Source: Mycobacterium sp.
Lineage (GTDB): Bacteria > Actinomycetota > Actinomycetes > Mycobacteriales > Mycobacteriaceae
DNA length: 6,681 nucleotides
Assembly (NCBI GenBank): GCA_018882545.1
Contig: VERS01000116.1
Span: forward strand, 1 to 6,681
Reading direction: 5' to 3'
Made by a program: the position numbers and the translations under genes. This document shows, in pieces, positions 1 through 4,167 of this stretch. Under the pieces are notes generated by a model. That model was not told the origin of the DNA, did no database searches, and saw only the letters and a program-made list of their open reading frames with translations. Numbering within the stretch: position 1 is the stretch's first letter; every line of letters begins with the position of its first letter.

Positions 1-611
1 AGGCCATACTGGTCGGCACGGCCGTCGATGCGCGAGCCGGTGAGTTGTTCGGGTGAGGAGTAGTTCACCGTTCCAACGGTCATGTTCGTCTCGGTCAGAC
101 CATGGGTCTCGGCGGCGTCGCGGGCAATGCCGAAGTCGGCCAGCACGATTCGGCGGCGTCCGCGTTCAGGGTTTGTCAGCAGGATGTTGGGGGGCTTGAC
201 ATCGCGATGCAGCAGGCCGCGGGCGTGGGCGTAGTCGAGGGCATCGCCGACGGCTGTCACGATCTCGGTGACGATCCGCGGCGGCATCCCGTTGGGATAG
301 TGCTCACGCAACAGCCGCCCGGCGTCCGGGCCGTCGATGTAGTCCATCGAGATCCACAACTGGCCGTTGAACTCACCGCGGTCGTGGATGCCCACGATGT
401 GCGGGTTGTACAGCGAGGCAACCAGTTCGGCCTCGCGGTTGAACCGGGCCCGGAACTCGGCGTCCGCCGACATGTCGGCGGGCAGGATCTTCAGGGCGTC
501 CTGCCGGGGCAGCCGGGGGTGTTGGACCAGGTACACCTCGCCCATCCCGCCGAAGCCGAGGGGGCGCAAGATCTGGTAGCCGGCGAACACCTCGCCATTG
601 GCCAGCGGCAT
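1..611 (-). CDS. Ser/Thr protein kinase, PknF/PknI-like, N-terminal part (runs off the window edge)
   Basis: This is a eukaryotic-type protein kinase that phosphorylates Ser/Thr on target proteins. 203 residues are visible and the reading frame stays open to base 1, so the C-terminal lobe and any transmembrane or sensor part lie outside. In order I see the glycine-rich loop G19-F-G-G-M-G24, ATP lysine K41 (DALK), helix-C glutamate E60, catalytic HRD 135-137 with K139 and N142 (HRDVKPPN), DFG 159-161, a threonine-rich activation loop (T173, T175, T178, T181) and SPE 186-188. All catalytic residues are present, so it should be active. The N-terminus [14 protein letters not shown] is typical of mycobacterial PknF/PknI-like kinases. 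PknF is the closest by memory, but paralogues abound, so no symbol is given. The start is ATG at 609-611. No Shine-Dalgarno is visible, which fits a leaderless start. It lies 39 bp after amt on the same strand and is probably at least partly co-transcribed with it. Confidence 0.93.
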   Translation of the reverse strand, partial: MPLANGEVFAGYQILRPLGFGGMGEVYLVQHPRLPRQDALKILPADMSADAEFRARFNREAELVASLYNPHIVGIHDRGEFNGQLWISMDYIDGPDAGRLLREHYPNGMPPRIVTEIVTAVGDALDYAHARGLLHRDVKPPNILLTNPERGRRRIVLADFGIARDAAETHGLTETNMTVGTVNYSSPEQLTGSRIDGRADQYG

Positions 612-618
612 GGGCGGA

Positions 619-624
619 ATCGTA
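619..624 (-). promoter_or_regulatory. Candidate -10 element for leaderless transcription of the kinase
   Basis: On the minus strand TACGAT fits the mycobacterial -10 pattern TANNNT and ends 7 nt before the kinase ATG. Transcription would then begin at or next to the A of the start codon. The absence of a Shine-Dalgarno before this ATG agrees with a leaderless message. No clear -35 is seen. A TANNNT match by chance is quite possible. Confidence 0.35.
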
Positions 625-630
625 CCGAGG

Positions 631-651
631 GCCCCGGCGCGGCGGCGGGGC
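631..651 (-). other. GC-rich hairpin at the end of amt
   Basis: GCCCCG (631-636) and CGGGGC (646-651) can pair as a 6-bp stem around a 9-nt loop. It begins at the last base of the amt stop codon and lies in the 39-bp gap before the kinase. There is no T-run after it in either direction, so it is not a standard intrinsic terminator. It could act as an RNA 3'-end stabiliser or a partial attenuator between amt and the kinase, or be chance in GC-rich DNA. Confidence 0.3.
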
Positions 652-1946
652 TATTCGGCGGCGCCGGGCCGGAAGGCCTCCCGGTCACCGAACAGCGGAC
701 GCCGCGACTGCTGGTTTCCCAGGACGCCCTCGGCGTAGGCCGTCTCGGCGTGCTGGCTGAAGTCCACGCCACTGGCCTCGTCCTCGGCGCTGACCCGGAA
801 ACCCATGACCCGGTCGATCAGTTTGGCCAGTCCGTAGCTGACGGTGAAGGCGTACCCGGCGACCACCACCGCGGCCAGCGCCTGCTTGCCCAGTTGCGCC
901 AGACCGCCGCCGTAGAAGAGGCCCTGCGGGCCGCCGGTCATCGCTTCCGTGGCGAGCAGACCGATCAGCAGCACGCCGACGAGTCCACCGACGAAGTGCA
1001 CACCGACGACGTCGAGCGAGTCGTCGTAGTTCAGCTTGAATTTCAGCCCGACGGCGAAGGCACAGACCACCCCGGCGGCGACGCCCACCACTGCCGCGCC
1101 GACAGTGCTGACCGTGCCGCAGGAGGGTGTGATGGCCACCAGGCCGGCCACCACACCGGAGGCGGCGCCGAACGTCGTCGGCCTACCGTCTCGAACCTGT
1201 TCGACCGCCAGCCAGCCCAGCATGCCCAGGCAGCCTGCGACGAGGGTGTTGAGGAACACCGCTGCGGCAAGTCCGTTGGCGGCCAGCGCCGAGCCCGCAT
1301 TGAACCCGAACCAGCCGAACCACAGCAGGCCGACGCCGAGCAGCACGAACGGCAGATTGTGCGGGCGCATCGCCTCGACTTTGAAACCGATGCGGGGACC
1401 CAGGACCAGGGCCAGCGCCAGCGCTGAGGATCCCGATACGATCTCGACCACCAAGCCGCCGGCGTAGTCCAGGACTCCCATTTTGAACAACCAGCCTCCC
1501 GGTGCCCAGACCCAGTGCGCGACAACGGAGTACACCGCGATCGCCCACAGCGGCACGAACACCATCCAGGCCGCGAATTTGGCCCGGTCGGCGATGGCGC
1601 CGCTGACCAGTGCGGCGGTGATGATGGCGAAGCTCAACTGGAAGGTGGCGAAGAGCAGTTCGGGGACCTGCCCGTGCAGGGTGTCCGGTCCGATGCCCCG
1701 CATGCCTACGTGCGCGAGCCCGCCGAGGAAGCCGCCCGCCGAACCGTCGGAGAAGGCCAGGCTGTATCCGACCAGAAGCCAGGCCACCGTCACCAGCGGT
1801 ATCGAGATGAAGCTCATCATGATCATGTTCAGAACGCCGGTGCTGCGCACCATGCCGCCGTAGAAGATCGCCAGTCCGGGCGTCATCAGGAGCACCAGCG
1901 CAGTGCTGACCAAAAGCCATGCGGTGGCTGCGGAATCGATATCCAA
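651..1946 (-). CDS. amt: Ammonium transporter (Amt/MEP/Rh family)
   Basis: This is an inner-membrane trimeric ammonium channel/transporter of 431 residues, close to the family's usual length, with about 11 hydrophobic helices and no obvious extra signal peptide. Family landmarks sit at nearly E. coli AmtB numbering: D160 (LDYAGG), pore-gate phenylalanines F106 and F215 (GFNAGSAL), S219, and the second pore histidine H317 (DVVGVHFVGG). The first pore histidine is Glu here (E168, VVEIVSG), as in some fungal Mep proteins. The cytoplasmic tail G382-FRVSAEDE...HAETAY404 is the conserved region that contacts PII proteins in AmtB. The start is TTG at 1944-1946, chosen because AAGGAG lies 8 nt upstream and the TM1 sequence follows at once. 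The leader carries GlnR-like boxes. No glnB/glnD follows. A Ser/Thr kinase gene comes next, so this is probably an extra Amt paralogue and not the amt-glnB-glnD copy. Confidence 0.96.
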   Translation of the reverse strand: MDIDSAATAWLLVSTALVLLMTPGLAIFYGGMVRSTGVLNMIMMSFISIPLVTVAWLLVGYSLAFSDGSAGGFLGGLAHVGMRGIGPDTLHGQVPELLFATFQLSFAIITAALVSGAIADRAKFAAWMVFVPLWAIAVYSVVAHWVWAPGGWLFKMGVLDYAGGLVVEIVSGSSALALALVLGPRIGFKVEAMRPHNLPFVLLGVGLLWFGWFGFNAGSALAANGLAAAVFLNTLVAGCLGMLGWLAVEQVRDGRPTTFGAASGVVAGLVAITPSCGTVSTVGAAVVGVAAGVVCAFAVGLKFKLNYDDSLDVVGVHFVGGLVGVLLIGLLATEAMTGGPQGLFYGGGLAQLGKQALAAVVVAGYAFTVSYGLAKLIDRVMGFRVSAEDEASGVDFSQHAETAYAEGVLGNQQSRRPLFGDREAFRPGAAE

Positions 1947-1954
1947 CGGGTCGT

Positions 1955-1960
1955 CTCCTT
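1955..1960 (-). promoter_or_regulatory. Shine-Dalgarno of amt, decides the TTG start
   Basis: AAGGAG on the minus strand stands 8 nt before the TTG at 1944-1946. It is a near-ideal match to the 16S rRNA anti-Shine-Dalgarno. It supports TTG over any internal ATG. Its first three bases are also part of the 3' arm of the adjacent hairpin. Confidence 0.8.
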
Positions 1961-1976
1961 CGACTGTTCGTCGAAG
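1958..1976 (-). promoter_or_regulatory. Perfect 7-bp hairpin overlapping the amt ribosome binding site
   Basis: In the amt message CTTCGAC (1976-1970) pairs perfectly with GTCGAAG (1964-1958) around the 5-nt loop GAACA. A further U-G pair is possible at the base. The 3' arm includes the AAG of the Shine-Dalgarno AAGGAG, so folding would partly hide the ribosome binding site. It could equally be a DNA-binding palindrome. Structure is visible; regulatory use is inferred. Confidence 0.5.
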
Positions 1977-1982
1977 AGAATG
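1977..1982 (-). promoter_or_regulatory. Weak candidate -10 element of amt
   Basis: CATTCT on the minus strand differs from the TANNNT pattern only in its first base. It lies 10 nt downstream of the last GAAAC box and 30 nt before the TTG start. This places the GlnR-like boxes over and upstream of the -35 region, as expected of an activator. The match is weak, and other start sites are possible. Confidence 0.25.
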
Positions 1983-1992
1983 TCGGCGCGGT

Positions 1993-2030
1993 GTTTCGAA
2001 ATCGGGGCAGCAGTGTTTCAGCGATGTTTC
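1993..2030 (-). promoter_or_regulatory. Tandem GlnR-type boxes upstream of amt
   Basis: Reading the minus strand from 2030, four 5-base boxes are each separated by exactly 6 bases: GAAAC (2030-2026), GAAAC (2019-2015), GCCCC (2008-2004, degenerate) and GAAAC (1997-1993). The 11-bp phase puts the boxes on one face of the helix. The published actinobacterial GlnR site has alternating GTnAC and GAAAC boxes with 6-nt spacing, and the mycobacterial core is AC-n9-AC. Both spacings are met here. GlnR activates ammonium-uptake and assimilation genes under nitrogen limitation, which fits the gene downstream. The site lies wholly in the 105-bp gap between the DUF427 stop and amt. Confidence 0.75.
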
Positions 2031-2051
2031 GCCGTCGCCGCGGCGGTGGGT

Positions 2052-2546
2052 TTACCAGCCCATCGAGCCCGGACCGCCCTTGAACGGGCCGACCACCCAA
2101 CTGGTGATCCAGCCCCCGTAGAACCCGCCCGGCTGCGGGGTGACCGTCTCGCCGTTGACGGTGCAGCGATCCACCTGGCCCGCCATGACGGCGACGGCAT
2201 CGGCGATCGCTTCGAACCCGGGCGTGGGATCGGGGTAGTTCCAGGCCGCCTTCCGAGCGACCCGGGCCACGGTGACCAGATCGAAATAACGGGCCTTGCC
2301 CTTCCACTCACACCACGACGACCCCGGGGCGGGACGCAGGACGCCGTCGCGGAAGGCCGTTCGCGGCAGGTAGTAGGTGGGTGGGTGGCTGGTTTCGAGC
2401 ACCCGCCAACCGCTGTCGGTGCTGGCCACCAGCTCACCGCCGAGTTCGACGGTGATCGGTCCGTCGAACTGCTCGAGCCGGGGTGGTCGCGGGTAGTCCC
2501 AGACCGATTCCTGGCCGGGTCCTGGGGTCTGCGGCTTCGGGCGCAT
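2052..2546 (-). CDS. DUF427 (NTP_transf_9-type) family protein
   Basis: This is a 164-residue soluble protein with the DUF427 fold signature. Visible landmarks are an N-terminal GPGQESVWDYPRPPRLE segment (residues 9-25), the core from about residue 30 with RVLETSHPPTYYLP (48-61), WCEWKGKARYFDL (78-90) and AAWNYPDP (100-107), and a Gly/Trp-rich tail GGFYGGW...GGPGSMGW (140-164) that extends past the basic domain. The family's biochemical function is not established, and the nucleotidyltransferase label in its Pfam name is not direct evidence. There is no signal peptide or membrane segment. The start is ATG at 2544-2546, with AGGA 4 nt upstream overlapping the end of the SDR gene. The 7-bp gap to the SDR implies co-transcription and possibly a shared pathway. 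The stop is TAA at 2052-2054. Confidence 0.92.
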   Translation of the reverse strand: MRPKPQTPGPGQESVWDYPRPPRLEQFDGPITVELGGELVASTDSGWRVLETSHPPTYYLPRTAFRDGVLRPAPGSSWCEWKGKARYFDLVTVARVARKAAWNYPDPTPGFEAIADAVAVMAGQVDRCTVNGETVTPQPGGFYGGWITSWVVGPFKGGPGSMGW

Positions 2547-2553
2547 GCTGTCC

Positions 2554-3375
2554 TCAGACCACGCCGCGCAGACCGTCGGCCCCGAAAACCGGCTCCAGCA
2601 TCGCCGACATGTCGGGGCCGCGGCGCAGTCCGTGCCCGCCGTCGACATTGACGATCTGCCCGGTGATCCAGGTCGCCGCGTCGGAGAGCAGGAACATCGC
2701 CAGGTTCGCGACGTCGCTGACCTCGCCGATCCGGGGCAGCGGGGTGCAGCGGCGGTAGTCCTCACTGACCTCTGGTGAGTCCAGGATCACCTGAACCAGA
2801 TCGGTGCGGATCAGTCCGGGCCGGATTCCGTTGACCCGCACCCAGGACGGGCCGAGTTCGTCGGCCGCCAGCAGCATCAGGTGATCCAGGGCCGACTTGG
2901 TCACCCCGTAGGCGCCGAACCACCGGTGCACGTTGCTGGCAGCGATCGAGGAGATACCCACGAACGAGCCCCCGCCGGCCCGGACCATCTGCCGGGCCGA
3001 GTGCTTGAGGACGTACATGGTGCCGTTGACATTGAGGTCCACCGTGCGCCGCCAGGCTGCGGAGTCCACCTGGGTGATCGGGCCGATGGTCTCCGATCCC
3101 CCGGCGCAGTGCACCACTCCGTGCAACCGCCCGTGCCAGTCCGCGGCCGACTCCACCGCCGCGGCGATCTGTTCCTCATCGGTGACGTCGGCTGGCTGGG
3201 GCCGAACCCTGCCTTCGGCGCCGATGTGGTCGGCCGCCGCGGCCAACCGGGCGGAATTGCGGCCGACGATGACGACCCGGGCTCCGGCCCGGGCCAGGCT
3301 GGCGGCCACCCCGAGACCGATTCCGCTGCCGCCGCCGGTCACCAGGTAGGTCCGGTCGGTGAAGGAGAGATCCAT
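2554..3375 (-). CDS. Short-chain dehydrogenase/reductase (SDR), substrate unknown
   Basis: This is a classical SDR of 273 residues that should catalyse NAD(P)(H)-dependent oxidation or reduction of a hydroxyl/carbonyl group. Motifs in order are the cofactor loop T13-G-G-G-S-G-I-G20, V-G-R-N at 37-40 after beta-2, D63 (ADV), C90-A-G-G93 in place of NNAG, N115, S142/S143, and Y156-x3-K160, then R185-PG-x-I-R190 and the C-terminal VNVDGGHGLRRGP segment. The N-S-Y-K tetrad is complete. The R39 after beta-2 hints at NADP(H), but that is inference. The start is ATG at 3373-3375, with AGGA (3384-3387) 8 nt upstream. The frame stays open further to the right, but that extension would run through the oppositely transcribed gene and lacks SDR homology, so this start is preferred. 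The gene heads a probable two-gene unit with DUF427. No substrate is suggested by the neighbours. Confidence 0.94.
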   Translation of the reverse strand: MDLSFTDRTYLVTGGGSGIGLGVAASLARAGARVVIVGRNSARLAAAADHIGAEGRVRPQPADVTDEEQIAAAVESAADWHGRLHGVVHCAGGSETIGPITQVDSAAWRRTVDLNVNGTMYVLKHSARQMVRAGGGSFVGISSIAASNVHRWFGAYGVTKSALDHLMLLAADELGPSWVRVNGIRPGLIRTDLVQVILDSPEVSEDYRRCTPLPRIGEVSDVANLAMFLLSDAATWITGQIVNVDGGHGLRRGPDMSAMLEPVFGADGLRGVV

Positions 3376-3408
3376 GCGGTAGATCCTGCCAGGTGGCCGC
3401 GCCCGGAT

Positions 3409-3422
3409 CGGTACTAGTATCG
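3409..3422. promoter_or_regulatory. Near-palindrome, possible operator in the divergent region
   Basis: CGGTACTAGTATCG is palindromic at 12 of 14 positions, with a perfect 8-bp core TACTAGTA (3412-3419). It overlaps the candidate -10 of the SDR gene and is one of the few AT-rich spots in the 156-bp divergent region 3376-3531, so a repressor-type site is possible. No regulator family is identifiable from it. Confidence 0.35.
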
Positions 3423-3443
3423 GACGGGACGCCCCGGTTGTAA
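3416..3443 (-). promoter_or_regulatory. Candidate promoter of the SDR-DUF427 unit
   Basis: On the minus strand TTACAA (3443-3438) and GATACT (3421-3416) are separated by 16 nt. They resemble a housekeeping -35/-10 pair, giving a 5' leader of roughly 35 nt before the SDR ATG. Matches to consensus are partial. On the opposite strand TAGTAT (3415-3420) also fits TANNNT and could serve the secreted-protein gene with a leader of about 100 nt. Confidence 0.35.
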
Positions 3444-3479
3444 CGAGCCGGTAAGCAGCGTCGAAAGACCAGATTGACT

Positions 3480-3508
3480 GCTGCTTGGCCCGTTCGCCGG
3501 GCCGCAGC
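3480..3508 (+). other. GC-rich hairpin upstream of the secreted-protein gene
   Basis: GCTGC (3480-3484) and GGCCCG (3487-3492) pair with CGGGCC (3498-3503) and GCAGC (3504-3508). This makes an 11-bp stem broken only by a two-base TT bulge, with loop TTCGC. It ends 23 nt before the ATG at 3532 and would lie in the 5' leader. No T-run follows, so it is not a terminator for rightward transcription. It may be a leader RNA structure; chance folding in GC-rich DNA cannot be excluded. Confidence 0.4.
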
Positions 3509-3531
3509 CCCTCCCAGCAGAAAGCACAACC

Positions 3532-3939
3532 ATGGCCACTCAACCCACCCTCGCCCACCGGCTGGTACTCGCCGGCGGCTTCGTCGTTGCCGTGGCGGCG
3601 GCGCCGCTGATCACCGCTGTGGCAAACCCGGCCGGGCCGGCGGCCCCGGCCCTGGCTCAATGCCCGCCAAACGAGGTCGTCGACCCCACAACCGGCGCCT
3701 GCATGCCGGTCACCGCCGTCGCCCCCCAGGCCGACAGCCCGATCGAACCCGGCGCCACCGACCTGGCCCCCGGAGCGATCACCCAGTCCGACGTCGGCAA
3801 CGTCGGGCAGATCCCCGAGATCAACGGGATTCCCTGCGAGGGCAACAACACCGGTCTGTGCATGGGTCTGCAGGAAAACAATCCGGCCAACACCGGCGGA
3901 GTGGTGATGCCGCAGGTCCCGATGGGGCCGACCCCGTAG
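3532..3939 (+). CDS. Small secreted four-cysteine mycobacterial protein (Ibp1-like, function unknown)
   Basis: The product has 135 residues. A hydrophobic export signal covers about residues 10-31 (LVLAGGFVVAVAAAPLITAVA), with likely signal peptidase cuts after TAVA31 or after PALA42. The mature part is Pro/Gly/Asn-rich and has four cysteines, C44, C57, C102 and C110, which could form two disulfides outside the membrane. C44-PPNEVVDPTTGA-C57 and the IPEINGIPCEGNNTGLCMGL segment (94-113) resemble a family of short mycobacterial exported proteins. I recall these being labelled intersectin-EH binding protein Ibp1 in automated annotation. No NPF motif, the ligand of EH domains, is present, so that name should not be taken as function. 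The C-terminus is Pro/Met-rich. The ATG is preceded only by a weak GAAAG 7 nt upstream. It is divergent from the SDR gene. A 63-bp gap separates it from the next gene, so it need not share that promoter. Confidence 0.85.
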   Translation: MATQPTLAHRLVLAGGFVVAVAAAPLITAVANPAGPAAPALAQCPPNEVVDPTTGACMPVTAVAPQADSPIEPGATDLAPGAITQSDVGNVGQIPEINGIPCEGNNTGLCMGLQENNPANTGGVVMPQVPMGPTP

Positions 3940-3990
3940 GCGGCGCGGCCGCACCCTGACTACTGTCCGCGCCCTCGGTCGGGCCTGGCC

Positions 3991-3996
3991 TAAGGT
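3991..3996 (+). promoter_or_regulatory. Candidate -10 element giving a leaderless small-protein/otsA message
   Basis: TAAGGT fits TANNNT and ends 6 nt before the ATG at 4003, which is the spacing from a -10 hexamer to the transcription start. The message would begin on the start codon. The reading is ambiguous: the same bases contain AAGG 7 nt before the ATG, which could instead be a Shine-Dalgarno in a leadered message. Confidence 0.45.
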
Positions 3997-4002
3997 TGAC
4001 TC

Positions 4003-4167
4003 ATGCCTGCAAAGACGAACGCTGCCGACATCGAAGACGTCGAACCGCTTGCCGACAGCACAGCTCGGCAAGCCCGGCGGGTGGTCGCCGCCTACGCGAC
4101 CGACGCCGACGAATGCCGGGTTTTCCTGTCGATGCTGGGAATCGGGCCCTCAAAGCCCGAGGCCTAG
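4003..4167 (+). CDS. Conserved 54-residue small protein upstream of otsA (Rv3489-like)
   Basis: The product is 54 residues, acidic at the start (ADIEDVEPLAD, 8-18), then has a basic amphipathic stretch (TARQARRVVAAYA, 20-32) and ends DADECRVFLSMLGIGPSKPEA. There is one cysteine (C38), no membrane segment and no signal peptide. It probably folds as one or two helices. M. tuberculosis also has a short uncharacterised gene, Rv3489, directly before otsA (Rv3490), so position and size agree; I rely on memory for that. The stop TAG (4165-4167) is immediately followed by the otsA ATG, so the two are surely co-transcribed and probably translationally coupled. This suggests a role in controlling or assisting trehalose-6-phosphate synthase, but no biochemical function is known to me. 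Start ATG at 4003-4005. Confidence 0.85.
   Translation: MPAKTNAADIEDVEPLADSTARQARRVVAAYATDADECRVFLSMLGIGPSKPEA
4159..4162 (+). promoter_or_regulatory. Shine-Dalgarno of otsA inside the upstream small gene
   Basis: GAGG stands 5 nt before the ATG at 4168, within the last codons of the small upstream gene. It supports this otsA start, and because it lies inside translated sequence it fits translational coupling. Confidence 0.55.

Noticed and set aside
631..651. Intrinsic terminator after amt
   Set aside because: The hairpin has no T-tract and the kinase follows at 39 bp, so at most it is an attenuator or stabilising fold.
102..1427. Long plus-strand open frame of 441 codons
   Set aside because: It lies antisense to the kinase and amt and has no recognisable domain. 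Long antisense frames are normal in high-GC coding DNA, and its product is low-complexity in Gly, Asp, Gln and His.
1515..2651. Plus-strand open frame of 378 codons across amt, its leader and DUF427
   Set aside because: It runs antisense across two genes and a regulatory gap, with no family signature and Arg/His/Gly-biased composition. It is a shadow frame.
3474..3479. TTGACT as a -35 element for the secreted-protein gene
   Set aside because: No TANNNT-like -10 lies 16-19 bases downstream. That stretch is purely GC-rich and forms a hairpin.
3940..3955. GC palindrome around GCGGCCGC after the secreted-protein gene as a terminator
   Set aside because: The palindrome leaves almost no loop and no T-run follows, so it is better explained by base composition.
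3376..4071. Upstream extension of the SDR frame to the right (505 codons in total)
   Set aside because: The extra sequence crosses the oppositely oriented secreted-protein gene and has no SDR likeness. The ATG at 3375 has a good AGGA at the right distance and starts directly before the Rossmann motif.
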